Part shown: piece by piece, positions 1 to 12,611 of the stretch
How the letters are laid out: every line of letters begins with the position of its first letter
How positions within the stretch are numbered: the stretch's first letter is position 1
From: Sinohyriopsis cumingii
Lineage: Eukaryota; Mollusca; Bivalvia; Unionida; Unionidae
Reading direction: 5' to 3'
Assembly: GCA_028554795.2 (NCBI GenBank)
Contig: CM068828.1
Location: forward strand, 22,467,436-22,531,435
Length of the DNA stretch: 64,000 bases
Notes under the pieces: model-generated
What the model was told of the DNA's origin: nothing
The model's database searches: none
What the model saw: the letters and a program-made list of their open reading frames with translations, nothing else
Translations under genes and position numbers: made by a program

Positions 1-133
1 TCGCAATACCGTAAGTTTGTTTTCTCATTTTCTCTTTGTATTCTAGGGAAATAAATTATTTGCTGAATTTTACAAAGGTTGTTGCTTTCAACTCTTTTAT
101 CTTACTTATTTTAAAAGAACACACTCGTAAAAC
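1..133 (+). mobile_element. 3' end of a Gypsy-type LTR relic at window edge
   Basis: The pattern of a T-rich stretch, ttctagg, an AAATTATTTG run, then a pyrimidine-rich stretch ending in cgtaaaaca matches the 3' ends of the LTRs at 54590-55261 and 57061-57545. The rest lies outside the window. Satellite DNA starts immediately after it. Assignment rests on eye-alignment only. Confidence 0.4.
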
Positions 134-1785
134 ATGTCTGATATTATAAACACATGCTTGTTGCAAGAGCTTTGCCTCATGTACTAACCTTGTTTCTTAT
201 ATAATGCTTGTTGTAAGAGCGTTGCCTCATGTACTAATCTTGTTTGATATTATAATCATGTGCTTGCTGTAAGAGCGTTGCCTCATGTGCTAACCTTGTC
301 TCCTATTATAATGCTTGTTGTAAGAGCGTTGCCTCATGTACTAATCTTGTCTGATATTATAATCATGTGCTTGCTGTAAGAGCGTTGCCTCATGTGCTAA
401 CCTTGTCTCCTATTATAATGCTTGCTGTAAGAGCGTTGCCTCATTTACTAACCTTGTCTCCTACTATAGTGCTTGCTGTAAGAGCGTTGCCTCATGTACT
501 AACCTTGTCTCCTACTATATTGCTTGCTGTAAGAGCGTTGCCTCATGTTCTAATCCTGTCTGATATTACACTCATGTGCTTGCCAGAAGAGAGTTACCTC
601 ATGCACTAATCCTGTCTGATATTACAATATACTTCCATTTGCAAACCCTGTTTAATCTTGTGATTGTATCCTTCCATTTGCAAATCTTGCCTAATATTGT
701 CATTGTATTATTACATGTATTTGCAAATCCTGTCTTATATTATGATCATATGATTGATTTGAGTTCACTCATGTGCTAATTATATCTAATTATGTGATCG
801 TATGCTTGCTGTGAACTCACTCATGTAATAATTATATCTAATTATGTGATCGTATGCTTGCTGTGAACTTACTCATGTAATAATTATATCTAATTATGTG
901 ATCGTATGCTTACTGTGAACTCACTCATGTAATAATTATATCTAATTATGTGATCGTATACTTGCTGTAAACTCACTAATGTACTAATTATATCTAATTA
1001 TGTGATCATCTGCTCTGCTTTAACATTTTTACTAGACTTGAGTAATTTGCTAATCCTGACCAATATTGTGATCACATCCTTACTTCAAGAGAGTTGATTC
1101 ATTTGCTAATCCTGTATGATATTATGATCACATGTTTGCTGAAGAGCGTTTCCTCGTGTATTAATCCTATATTATATTGTCATCACGTGCTTGCTGTAGG
1201 AGCGTCCCTCAGTTATTAATCCTTTCTAATATTGTGATTATTTACTTGCTGCAAGAGCGCTGCCTCGTGTACTAATCCTCTTTGATATTATAATCACATG
1301 CTTACTGTGAGAGCGTCGCATCATGCACTAATCTTGTCTGATATTATAATCGTTTGCTTCCTATAACAGAGACAGCACATGAGCTAATCTTGACTGATAT
1401 TTTATATCATATGGTGGACTTAAAAGAGTTGATCCATGCGCTAATGCCGTCCATTGTTGTGAACATATGGTTTATGTAAGAGATTTTACTTATTTGCTAA
1501 TCCTGTATAATATGGTGATTGTGTACTTGTTGTAAGAGTTACCCGATTGGCTAATCTTGTAATATTGTAGTCATGTGCTTGCTTTAATGGAGTTAGCACA
1601 TGTACTAATCATATGTGTTATGCTAATAATATGTTTGATTTACGGGACTTTAATAATCTGCTAATCCTGTCTTATATTGCAAGAGTATACCTTCTGTTAC
1701 AGTGGTGGGTAATTTGCTAATAAAGTATAATATTATGGTCTAAGCGTGCATTAAGAGAGTGGAATAAATTGCTAATCCAGTCTAA
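134..1785 (+). repeat. 56-bp tandem satellite, block 1
   Basis: About 29 diverged copies of a 56-bp unit containing gctaatcctgtctgatatt and tgcttgctgtaagagcgttg. Copies between about 150 and 620 are most alike; those from 780 to 1010 form a subfamily with tatatctaattatgtgatcg. Small open frames here are only repeat translations. The same family recurs at 30036-30800. Confidence 0.85.
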
Positions 1786-3299
1786 CGGTGTGCAAAAGTA
1801 AGAGAGAAAAAATGCCTTATTATAAATAATTAGCATTGATGAATTAGATAACATGTCTTCCAGATCTTGAATATTTGAAAATCAATCTTATTATTAATAA
1901 CAGAATCCATGTATTACAGATGCAGACATCACTGAAGCAGACATTATAACATTTATTAGTATTTTTGGCTCGTCTAGGCCGATACCGATGAAAATGCTTT
2001 ACCCAAGAGATGCTGAATTAATTCACCGTCTGATATATTATGAAAGAACACACCAAGATAAATGTCAAAATTATTTATAATATTTGTCCAAAATATTTCT
2101 CTTTGTCGCACAGCGCTTTGACATCAAAGTGAATGCATGGATTATTATATATGTGTAAGAATAGCTGTAGTGCTTACAAGCTTGTGTGGCATTAGTTGGA
2201 ACGGTGATCAAAAAGTTTGCAAGGGATGTAATTAACTGTAATTATTTTGTTGTTTTGGGCGTTTGCCATACAGATGAGATTATTTTTATAGAAGAATGAA
2301 CAGATATGAATGGTTTGTAGGACACGTCAGTGTGGTACAAGTTTGTAAAACGCCCGTTTTCATATTATGAGTCACGTGTTTTTTAATTGCTTCCATTCCT
2401 AGAAATAATCTCTAACAAAACTTTCAATAATTTCATAACTTATTGTATTTGTGCAAAATGTCACATATTTTCTAGAAAGATATTGGTATACTCTGAAAAA
2501 AAAACATTATTTTAAATGTTACATTATCTGGCACAAAATCTGGCATTAAAGTTTAGTTTCCTTTAATCATTTTCAAATCCAATTCTCTTTATCCTCAGTA
2601 AACATTCGCTCGTTCCTGACGGTGAGGTTTGAGGAAATGATTGTAGAACTTGTATAACTTTGGTGCAAGTATGCGAAACTAAATCAAGCTCTCTTAAGAC
2701 TCTGTCAGATATTAGACCAAACTCCACTGTCACAACTGTTTTATATAAACTAACTTATTTTTTGGCAATCCCTACAATAGAATACAACGATTCCCGGCCT
2801 GAAGTTGAAGCCCTGTCTATTTTTGTGCAATATTTCATACTGAAGCTCACAGGGATTCCATTTTCAGTTTCGTTTTAGATAGGTATAGTATAATGGGGTA
2901 AATTTTGTAGAATAATTTAACAGTGCATTCTGCCGTGGACAACGTGACACGTAACCATTAAGTTTGATTGTTTCGCTAGGCTCACTATAGCTTGGCAGCT
3001 TGTACTATGTATCCTCTCCTATTTGGAAGTATGCATTGAGTTTTAATTAGGGCTCACTCGGTTAAGGGTAAGAGACAGACAGAGGGCAATGTTAACGCAA
3101 GGTCAATAGCGGTTAATGTCAAGAGTTGAGGAAAACTAGGGAAAGTTAAGGAAGACTTAGGCCATTTGAAACAGTTGTCATAAAAGAATATTTTCCAGAA
3201 TAGTTCTTAACAAAGGTGGTCTATAGAGGAATATTCTGACTTCGATGGGAGTGATTTTTTACGTTTAGAAAAGTAATCATGATTGGCTAAGCTATACTA

Positions 3300-3300
<1 letters not shown>
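1786..3300. other. Unassigned non-coding DNA
   Basis: AT-rich sequence with frequent stops in all frames. A 72-codon open frame at 2660-2878 shows no recognisable motif. I see no gene or repeat here. Confidence 0.5.

Positions 3301-3333
<33 letters not shown>
3301..3333. repeat. (TG)n microsatellite
   Basis: Uninterrupted TG dinucleotides over about 33 bases. Confidence 0.95.
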
Positions 3334-3335
<2 letters not shown>

Positions 3336-4138
3336 CTGCTCCCAATACGGAATTCAAGGTGTTAATTCAGTCTCCCTAGCGATATTAGTCAGTTCAAGAA
3401 GGAAAGTCTGAGGTCTCTAAGGAAAATTAATAAGTAATTTCTCTCGTTAAGTTAATCTTTCAAAGGACAGTGGGTCTGAAACTTTGAGAGACCCGGAGAC
3501 AGAGAAGACAAAGATGGAATCACAATGATACGCGAGCGATGGCTCGGTAAAGCTCAGTTGTATTGTCTCGATTGCATATAATATAGGTTCATTGATATAA
3601 ACTTGTAATTATTTGTTGAATTTATTCATTTTAAGTTCGTACTTAAAATTTTCTTGACTTCAGAAGTTATTTGCTTTCATGAATTTTATCTCAAATGCAA
3701 CAGTACCCATGTATTATATGAACGAGTTCGGATTTGCAAGTAGTAGAAAAGTTCGTGCTTTGTAAAAGGTATGCTGAAAATTTATTTTTCTATATCTGGA
3801 AAAGTATGCCACTGAATCGATAATTATCAAAGTAACGTAGTTACGACAGTAGTGAATCCATTAATTCGGGTGTAATTAAATTGTGAATCGAGGAGAGTGT
3901 CTACTTGCATAGTTCGACTGGTAATGTATAGCCACAGAGGGGCAGTAATAATATCCGAGAGGATTAATGGTATCATTGTCTTAGCAGGAATGTGAGAGCA
4001 GTTTTCGGAGCTTCAGGGAACCTCGAGAATGAGCAGCAAGCACTCTTGAACCTAGTTTTAAATTGGAAAACATAGCTTCATGTAGATCAAAGAATGATGT
4101 TTTGCTATTGAATCCCGTTGGAAACCCCTGTTGTTTCG
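3334..4138. other. Unassigned non-coding DNA
   Basis: No open frame or repeat recognised; stops are frequent in all frames. Confidence 0.5.
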
Positions 4139-5350
4139 TATATAGGAAGTTATATATGTATCGGTTACAGCACTTGTAATGGAAAGTATGAAAGCGGTTT
4201 CTTTCTAAGTAATAAGGCACGACCTTGCGGGTGCAGTATTAGTGCGAAAAGTATTCATTAAATTTCCTACTTAAAGCTTACGTTTAAAGCAATACACTAC
4301 AAGAAACAATATAATTGAATTTTTGCTGTATTTCAAACAAAACACACAACCCTAGATTCATCAGAACCAATTAACAATATTAATGCACCTATAACACCAC
4401 CAGCGACCTTTGAACTTCGTCCCACGCTCCACATTAGTTTGAAAAAATTCTCTTTTCGGTATACTTAAAATTGAAATTTACAGTCATATTTTGAATGATT
4501 GCGCATTGCAAAACTTTTGCGGTTGGTCTGGAATGGATTGATTTTGTTTTCCTGTGGAAATGTAGTCGAAATTACAGAACAGTTACAGAGTGTTTCAGGC
4601 ATTCCGTGACTTGAGTAATGTCATTCGGATTTGGAGAACTATCTAAGAAAGCAAATTTGAAGGAAATGCAAGATGCATAAATATAAGTATATTTATTACC
4701 ATCATTTTTACCAGCTAAAGAAGATATATGCTTATGCCCTGTCACTTGCATACTCGCTGTTGGAAGGACCCCAGCTACCAGTATAGCACAGTGTATTTCC
4801 TCTATCGCTAGCCTTAAGCTGTATCAAAAGAGTTACATGGGGAAATTGAAAAGCAGCTGATGTGTTACGATCCATTTACCCAACGGAAATAATACTTTTT
4901 CGTAGTCTTGGCTTATTGGCTCTGAGGCTCTTAGTTTCCTACCGAAACCCTCAGCTGCATTTTTTCTCGAATTGAGTGTTTTGACAGACTTGAAAAATGG
5001 TACCTTTCTGATAGACAAGTGATAACCCTTGACCTCAATATGGTTTTGTATGATATATATAAATATACCTTAGAAAGTACTTCTCATAGTCTGAAACATT
5101 CTATATGCGAAAGGTTACGAATATTTCTCCTACGTAGCTGTTTCAATGAGCAGAATGGTATTTTCAATTACTGCGTCTTTCCCGTTTGCTGTTGATATTG
5201 CGAATATCACGCTGATTCGTTTGTTTCTTTTAAAGTTTTATTTGTGACTCGTTTTGGCGGAATGATATACTGCACTCCCAAGGTCGTGCAGTATTCCATC
5301 CCAAAACTCGTTCATATTTTCCCATACAAATGCAGTAACCTATAATTATA
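4139..5350 (+). mobile_element. Non-autonomous DNA-transposon-like repeat, copy 1
   Basis: A left end near 4139-4250 (tatcggttac, then gcacgacctt and gtgcagtat) reappears inverted at about 5225-5350 (actcccaaggtcgtgcagta, then atgcagtaacctata). The interior aligns over several hundred bases with 6318-7375, for example ctacaagaaacaa and ttaaaattgaaattt. No transposase frame is visible. About 110 bp beyond the right end, starting gcacacgtgtc, are also shared with copy 2, so the true right boundary is uncertain. Confidence 0.55.
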
Positions 5351-6317
5351 GGCACACGTGTCGTGCAGTATGCAGCCGTGTAGCATCGAAAACTAGGGTA
5401 CGATTCTGACAATGTAAAGTTAACGGAGAAAAACGGAGCCTGTAATAAATAGTTTGCATAATACAGGCAACAAGTAAATAAATCTGTCGGGTCAGATTTA
5501 GATTTCCCTCTACCTTTAAATTTGGGCACATTACTTTTCAATCGCAAGGAGTGTAACACTTGTCTAGTATTACGTTAAAAAAGCATTGTGATTAGTTCTG
5601 TGAATTTTATCCCTAAAGTAAATGTTTATTTTGAATAGCATCATTGCTCAGGACTTTCCTAAGATGTCACGTTGTGGTGAAAATTTGCTGATATTCATTC
5701 CTCATGTTTTCTTATAGTTCCTTCGTAGTGAAGGCACCTGGATATGTCAGTACGTATTACGTAATGTTACGACTATAGACCCAATTCTGGACAAAGAAAT
5801 TGTCTGTTTCTTGCGCAACCATAACGCAACAACCTATTCGCTGTTAAATTCAAAATTAATTCTAGTTCCGAATAGAGATGTCTTGGCTTATTTGCACTCA
5901 GAGAATTCACGACCGGGACATTACTCCAGGGCAGTTTTCAAAGAGACCGGGCCATAGCCAATCGGAACAGATAAATTCAAATTTAGGGCGTAGTTTCCCG
6001 GGCAATCAAGACATTATTTCGGCTACATTCGTTCAAGAAAATTAGTACAGATGTGCTTCGCGTAAGTAGAAGATCGCAACGAAGTTGAGAGCCAATAGAT
6101 GTCCTCCGAGAGCATACGTTGTGTACTCGTCAAAGGGCGGGAAGTATTATTTTGAAATTCTAGTTTGGATTTGGAACAAACAGCTTCTAAGATAAAATAT
6201 ATTCTCCCAAATTTGCCTCAGTCTCCTAACTAGTGTTGTAAGATTGACGCATAAGTATGTACATGTTATCTATTAGAAATGGAATCTTCATTGTTTAGCG
6301 AATTATTAACATGCAAT
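5351..6317. other. Unassigned spacer between the two repeat copies
   Basis: The first 110 bases (gcacacgtgtc, then acgattctgacaatgtaaag) resemble 7379-7470. The remainder shows no gene or repeat that I recognise. Confidence 0.45.
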
Positions 6318-7375
6318 ATTTATAGGTTACTGCATTTGTATGGGAAAATATGAACGCGTTTTTGGATGGAATACTGCACGACCTTGGGAGTGCAGTATAA
6401 CCATCCGACAAAACGAGTCGGCTTAATTATATAAACAAAATAAACTACAAGAAACAACGTAAATGAATGTATGCCGTATTCCAAACTAAATACACAAGCG
6501 CAGATTCATCACTACACAGCAACAACATTATTAATTCGCACATAACTCCGCCCAGATAAATTGAACTTAGTCGCGCGCTCGGCATAACTTTCGAAAGAAA
6601 ATGGCGTGTCTAGTTAAAATTGAAATTTCCAGTCATATTGTGAATGAATGCGCACTGCAATAACTTTAACATTTGTTCTGGAATGAACACATGTTGGCAT
6701 TTTGTTTCGATTTTACAAACGTTCGTGATTTTGGACTGGATTCTTCTGTGCAAATTGTACATGGAATACATCGGATTGAAGCAGCATGGGTGAATCGTGT
6801 TTACATCTGCAAGTGTGTTTGTTCTGTCATTGACTATTTGAAATCATATTGTGGGAAATATATGAAGTGTTTCAATTGCAATTATCAAAACGACGCTATT
6901 GAATTTAATGTTTATTTCAATTTGAGTGCAGTAAGGAAGATGGAATTGCCCTTGGAATATAGTCGAAATTACAGTACAATTTCGAAATGTGTAATCAAGC
7001 TTGAGAACTCATGACATGGCTCATGTAATTCAAATTTGCAAAACTAAGAAAGAACATTTTGAGGACATTCTGAATGTAAAACTGTAAGTATATTTTTTTG
7101 CCATTCTTATTACCAGCTAAAGGAGACAGTTTATGCCTGTATAGCTTGCATGTTATTTGTAGGTACCAAGCAATTTTATGAAATCTGGTGTCTATCGCAA
7201 AATCTGAAACAATGAATAAAAAAGTTAACGTGCAATGTAACAAATCAGTTGGTATGTTGCAGGCCACGAAACATCTGCTTTAGTTCATTCAGAAACAAAT
7301 TGAATCAACCGAAATGTATTGCACCTACTATGCGAATGTACATGATTTGTTTACAAAGTAGTTCCTAATACACTA
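6318..7375 (+). mobile_element. Non-autonomous DNA-transposon-like repeat, copy 2
   Basis: The first 110-125 bases (tataggttactgcatttgta, then ggaatactgcacgacct) are the reverse complement of 5225-5350. The body parallels copy 1 in the same order, with the accagctaaag block at 7110. The right inverted end is badly decayed around 7310-7375. The 113-codon open frame at 6673-7014 lies wholly inside this repeat and is not conserved in copy 1, so I do not call it a gene. Confidence 0.55.
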
Positions 7376-7596
7376 TTGGGCACACGTGTCCTGCGCGTGG
7401 GTGCAATATGAAGGTGTGCAATATCGTAAAATATTGAACGATTCTGATAATGTAAATTTAACGGAGAAAACATTGAGCATATAATAATAACGCATGTAGA
7501 TTGTTCGATTGGGTAATTCACAAATGTTGCATTCGTAATGCATAACTGAATTTATTAGTGATTTGTGTTAGAACTAGTACTTGCCTTTTTAGCATA

Positions 7597-7599
<3 letters not shown>

Positions 7600-7684
<85 letters not shown>

Positions 7685-7704
7685 GAGAGAGAGAGAGAGA
7701 GAGA
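7600..7704. repeat. (AT)n(GA)n composite microsatellite
   Basis: About 80 bases of AT followed by about 24 bases of GA. Confidence 0.95.
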
Positions 7705-7855
7705 TTTTATAAAAAGTTAGTCTTGGTTTGTACTTCTGCACATATAATTAGATAATTTAATATTTTATGTGTCGTAGCGTAGGAAATGTGTATGATTGTT
7801 GTTAATGATGAGAGTTTATTATATCGAGAAGTTAACAATTATTAATGTGTATGCA

Positions 7856-8216
7856 TGTGTTTTCAGTACGATTTCGCTCTCAATCCCTGTACCAGATTCT
7901 AGCTGTTAGTAGTGACAGTTGGCCAGAATATTAATCCCAGCATTCTTGATATTTGATACCAGAGACTGTCAACAGGTTCAGTCCTTTTGTTTATCTTTCC
8001 ATGGCTAGCTAAGGCCCAATTGTTATATTAATTAAGATCCCTTATCTCTAACCCTTAGTAAACAAGAGCAGATTAGGAGAGTAGGAAGTTATGTAGCTGT
8101 GCTTAGTACTGTAAGCAACACTGGTTTTGGTTTTTGTGAAGATTTTAGCTTTATTTTACATAAAGTTGTAAGAACCTTGCTTGATGTGTGTATGTCCTTT
8201 GAACCCGAATGTAACA
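7856..8216 (+). repeat. 5' LTR of Gypsy element
   Basis: Starts TGTG and ends TAACA. It shares long blocks with 12612-13002, including tcgctctcaat, cagttggccagaa and gaacccgaatgtaaca. Confidence 0.85.
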
Positions 8217-8219
8217 TTT

Positions 8220-8231
8220 TGGTGGTAGCAG
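8220..8231 (+). other. Candidate primer-binding site
   Basis: tggtggtagcag lies three bases after the 5' LTR, where a tRNA 3' end would pair. The position fits; the tRNA species cannot be named from this. Confidence 0.4.
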
Positions 8232-8513
8232 TACGGATTCCAAAATTTCTGTGTGAATTATTTGGACTTGTACAATACGTTAGAATTGTATTTGATAATT
8301 CTGAAAGTTGTGAATTCAGCGAATCTGTATGTAATATTAGCAGTCACTTGTTGTACTGTGTATAACGTACAGTTGTTGATTGCTAAGTGCAACGTGTGTA
8401 TCACTGTAACGAGTGTACACGTATAAGTCCAAAACTCCGTAGAAAAGAAAAACTAGTCCAATGGCTGTGAATACAGTGACAGAACTTACAGTACGTAAAT
8501 ATAGTTTGTCAGT

Positions 8514-9493
8514 ATGTCGGTTGCTGGTGACGTCGAAGTTGAGGGAGCAACGGTTGCTTTAGGACGACAACGAAGAAAAGCGGCAGCACAGAATTTGATA
8601 GAATTTACAGATACTGAGATTCCAGACTATGAAGAGGAACTTAACCTTCAGCACAGGCAACCACCTATGGAAACAAAGCAAAAACCTAGCGAAAATAGCA
8701 TGATAGAGAAATGGAGTTAAGACAGAAGGGGTTTGAATTGGAATTAGAATATTCGAAATGAAGCGTTTGGAAATTGAGATAGCAATAGTAAAACGTCAAG
8801 AAAACGCGACGGAAAAAAATACATCTTTAATGCCATTTGAGGTAAAGCTTCAGGCATATGACCATGATCGAGCAGAATATATTGTGACTTTCCTAGCAGA
8901 ATTTGAATCACTTGCAAAGCATTCTAAGTGGTCTGACTAGTAGAAAGAGTTACAGCTAAGAACTCTGTTGACAGATGAAGCTAGATATGTTGCAACTCAA
9001 GGTTGTGGCGATTACCTGGAACTCAAGGAAGGACTGATTGATCGCATTGGAAAGAGACCGCATGAACATTTCACTGTGTTGGTGACCATGAAGAAGGAAC
9101 GCACCGAAACGTATCGTGGTCTGGTGGTCAGGATTGATCAACACATGAAGCGTTTCTTGAATGATCGTGACCCAGTTATTTGTCTTCGTGAGGAATTTTT
9201 CTTGAAAGCCTTGTCACAAGATCAGGCACAGTGGATTAGGTTGAACAAGGGCTCTAGTCTAGTTGTATAGGCTGCTGGAGATTATATTTCAGCCAATGTT
9301 CAACAGCATAGGAAAGATAATAGATTTCGTCAAAATATAAATGTAAATAGTAACGAGACGAATATTCAGAACTTACAGCAGCAAGATAAACTAACATCAA
9401 CAAATGACCAGTCCACACATATGAACAGGTAGTGTTATCGATGCAACCAAGGGGACATATTGAACGGTATTGTCCAGCAGATGATATGAACAT
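8514..9493 (+). pseudogene. gag: Gypsy gag remnant with CCHC knuckle
   Basis: The frame opening at 8514 encodes a charged N-terminus of 68 codons and then stops. Further open stretches at 8758-8940 and 8950-9270 encode a helical capsid-like region; LAEFESLAKHSKW and a later block around DRDPVICLREEF recall the SCAN-like capsid fold of Gypsy gag proteins. At about 9430-9480, CYRCNQ followed in another frame by GHIERYCP looks like one CCHC zinc knuckle split by a frame change. At least three breaks separate the parts, so no full Gag can be made. Confidence 0.75.
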
Positions 9494-9585
9494 CGTGGCA
9501 ACCCGGCAACTTGTTTTGCTAAACCAACAATTGGTGAAAGGCTTCTTTTGGAAACAGGGCGTGGAAATAGGCGCGAGATCATGTT

Positions 9586-9880
9586 TATGAAGGACGCACT
9601 GGGTCAGATATGAACTTAATAAGAGAAGATCTCGTTGATGAGAGCTGCAAGCTGGAGGGGCACAAAGTTATATTATACACAGCAGTGGGTAAGTCATTTA
9701 CCGCAAGTTGGCTGTAGTGAATATCAACACTCCGCATTACAAAGGACACGGGCAAGTGAGGCCCATTTCAAATTTAGCAGCTAAAGCCCTATTGGGGATG
9801 GATATACTTAGCAAGAAGTGGTTATTTGTTGTTACGAGGTCGATGGTAAAAGGACTCAACGATGAGAGGACTGTGGAACA
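9586..9880 (+). pseudogene. pol: Gypsy aspartic protease remnant
   Basis: A TGSDMNLIRE stretch marks the active-site loop of a retropepsin, but the expected catalytic Asp before TGS is not readable in that frame. After a stop, the frame at 9708 continues with AVVNINTPHY and NLAAKALLGMDIL, which matches the C-terminal ALLGMD strand of Gypsy proteases. It follows gag and precedes integrase. It is inactive as it stands. Confidence 0.7.
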
Positions 9881-10105
9881 TACTGACCAATGTGAGGATG
9901 AGATTAAGAATGAAGTTGTCAACAGCAGCATCGAGACAGAAGATCCTGATCAGCGTGATGATATTGAAGTTGACAAACTTTCAACAATGATTGCGTACAT
10001 GTTGCCGAGACTACAGACTGCAATATTTCACTGCAAAGTATTCGAGAGAAGTCCTTTGTTACACTGAGGAGGCATAGGAGGAGCCAACGGCATTCTTCTG
10101 GGAGA

Positions 10106-11180
10106 ATGATATTTTGCGGCGGTAATGGCAAACCGGATGATATTTTGCGTGAATGGGAGCAAATTGTTGTACCAGCAGGATTACGAAAGATGTTAATGGA
10201 GCTGCCACACGATAGACCCCATGCAGGTCACTTGGATATGGAGAAAAGGAAAGAGAGGATTATACAATCGTTCTTTGGGCATGGAATGTTATCAGATGGT
10301 TAAATATATTGTACATCGTATCATGAATGTCAGATGACAGCAAAACGGGCTGCAGCTTTGTAGGACCGTTACCTAGAACGAATTCTGGACACAAATACAT
10401 TCTGACGGTGGTTGATGATGCTACGAAGTATCCTGAAGCTTTTCCTCTGAAGGATATGGAGGCAAGGAGTGTAGCTAGAGCACCAATTGAATTGTTTAGC
10501 CGTGTTGGTTTTCCAAGGATCATGTTAACAGACAAAGTGACCAACTTCACTAGCACCTTACTGAAACAGTTGTTTGAGCTATTGGGTATCCGTGGAGTTA
10601 CAACAACGCCTTATCACTCACAAGCGAATGGAAAGGTAGAACGTTTTAACGGAACGTTGAAGTCAATGTTGCGGACGTTCTAGACAGACAACAATAATGA
10701 ATGAGATGAGATATTACCACATTTGTTATTTGCATACCGCGAAGTCAAAGATGAGGAAACTCGATTTGCTCCATTTGAAATGTTGTATGGTTGTCCGTTT
10801 AGGGGGCTAATGCAGATTTTACAAGGCTAGTTTACGGGAGTAGAAGATGTAAGGAAGTCGACAGTGGTGCATGTTGTGAAAATGCGCTAAAAGGTGGCTG
10901 ATATCGAGACTCTTGTCAAAGATAACCTGTTGGATCGCCAAAAGAAAATCAAGGCACTGGATGATCGTCACACGAAAACAAGATAATTTAGTCATGGGGA
11001 TCTTTATTCTCTTGCCATCGGGTTCATCCAAGATGAAGGCACAATGGCAGGGACGTTATCGTGTGGTCTGAAAGGTAAACGATGTTAAATACCAGGTATC
11101 TGTTCCCGGTATGCGCGGTACGGTAACCTATCATGTAAACTTACTGCGTGGATACAAGCGTGCTGTGCTGATGGCGACGC
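10106..11180 (+). pseudogene. pol: Gypsy integrase remnant placed upstream of RT
   Basis: The zinc-binding N-terminus is traceable at 10106-10330 (GLRKMLMELPH, HAGHLDMEKRKERII, then YHECQMT after a break). The catalytic core at 10327-10683 shows VGPLPRTNSGHKYILTVVDD, then IMLTDKVTNFTS and SQANGKVERFNGTLKS, covering the D, D and E regions; LTDKVTNF is degenerate around the second Asp. The C-terminal part, in pieces with stops, runs to about 11180 with PGMRGTVTYHVNLLRGY, typical of the integrase C-terminal domain. It is then followed directly by reverse transcriptase. Confidence 0.8.
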
Positions 11181-11230
11181 AGGCAGACGAGAACGATGGT
11201 GTGGATATTGATTTTCCTCCATGAGCAGGT

Positions 11231-12238
11231 GAAGGTGGCAAGAAAGATGAAACTCTTCAGCTATGTGTAGATTACCGCAAGTTTAATAAGATCACCTTAT
11301 TCGACTCATATCCAGTCCCACGAATGGACGATCTATTTGAGAAGATTGTTTATGGAAGTTACTTGAGTCTATATCTAAATAAGGGTTATTGGCCAGTTCC
11401 TCTAGCTGAAGAATTGAGGCAAAAGTCTGCATTTGTGACTTCGTTCGGGCTTTATGAGTTTAACGTGATGCTTTTCGGTATGAAAAAGGCACCAGCCAGT
11501 TTCGCCCATCTCATCGACTTACCGGTGTCCGGACTACATAATGTCGTAGCATATTTTTACAACATCATTGTGCCAAGCAAAACTTGGTCAGGGCATACAT
11601 AAAATCTGCGTGCATTGCTCCAACGTATACGAGACGATGGCCTTATAATAAAGCAGTTAAAGTGCGAGTTTGAAGCAGCTGAGGTCGAATGCCTCGGGCA
11701 TATAATTGGGGGAGGAAAACTTAAGACAGGCGACAATAAAATTAAAGCAATGCGTTAGTTTCCATTACCCACAACGAGAAATGGAATACGCTCATTTCTT
11801 GGGATTGTTCTTCATTAAGAACTTTGCCGAAGTAACAGTAACATTAACCTCCATGACACAGAAAGGAAGACCAAATATGCTTGTATGGACTAAAGACCTC
11901 TTGTTGAAGGATGCTGTTACTAAGACCCCAGTCCTTATTACACCGGATTTCAGCAGAGAATTCATCTTGCAGACGGATGCTAGTGACAGCAGAAATATGC
12001 AGACATCGAGAATGAATGTCTTGCGATCGTGTGGGCGATTGATTCGTTAAGGTATTACCTGTCAGGGACAACATTTGAAATTGTGACTAACCACAACCCA
12101 TTGACATGGTTAAATCAAATGCAAAGCAGGAATCAGCGTCTACTTAGATGTTGTGTGGCACTCCAGCCTTACAACTTCATTATAAAGTATAAGAGCGGTA
12201 AACGACATGTGGATGCAGATGAATTATCGCGCATGTAA
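11231..12238 (+). pseudogene. pol: Gypsy reverse transcriptase and RNase H remnant
   Basis: LCVDYRKFNKIT, DSYPVPRMDDLFEKI, LNKGYWPVPLAEE and FNVMLFGMKKAPASF mark RT motifs 1 to 4 at about 11256-11510. The catalytic YxDD box reads YFYNII, so the metal-binding Asp pair is lost. The thumb (CLGHIIGGG) sits near 11690 and the connection/RNase H from about 11770, with ILQTDASDS, FEIVTNHNPLTWLN and the closing KRHVDADELSRM at 12238. Several stops and frame changes are present. Nothing coding follows before the 3' LTR, so integrase is not in the usual downstream place. Confidence 0.85.
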
Positions 12239-12602
12239 CTGAAGTACATAAGAATTAAATGACAAAATATACTGGCGTGCTTAGTATACTTCAAGGGCGC
12301 TGAGAAACCTACTGAAATAGCTCAGGGTTCCTGGATTTTTCGAATTTCAGTGTGTTCTGTTTGTTGATATCATAAGGAATTTATGCGGATATAGACGGTA
12401 ACCAATTTGTTGGATTTCTAATATTCTTGATGGTCAACGATGGAATTCAAAACTCTTATACAGAATTGAACAGTAGTGACTCTAAGCTTTATGGATTTTA
12501 GTAGTGACGTAAGCTTTATATAAGTTTTATCATTTTACTGAAGAACCAAGCCAGCAAATTAATTTAAAAGAATACTGTATCGAAAACTTAAAGTTTCCTC
12601 TT

Positions 12603-12611
12603 AAGAAGGGA
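12603..12611 (+). other. Polypurine tract of Gypsy element
   Basis: aagaaggga abuts the 3' LTR start, as expected for the plus-strand primer. Confidence 0.65.

Noticed and set aside
134-1785. Regularly spaced repeats resembling a CRISPR array
   Set aside because: Units are contiguous and diverged with no unique spacers or cas genes, and the setting is an animal genome.
6673-7014. 113-codon plus ORF
   Set aside because: It lies inside a repeat whose sister copy at 4139-5350 does not keep the frame open, and it has no motif.
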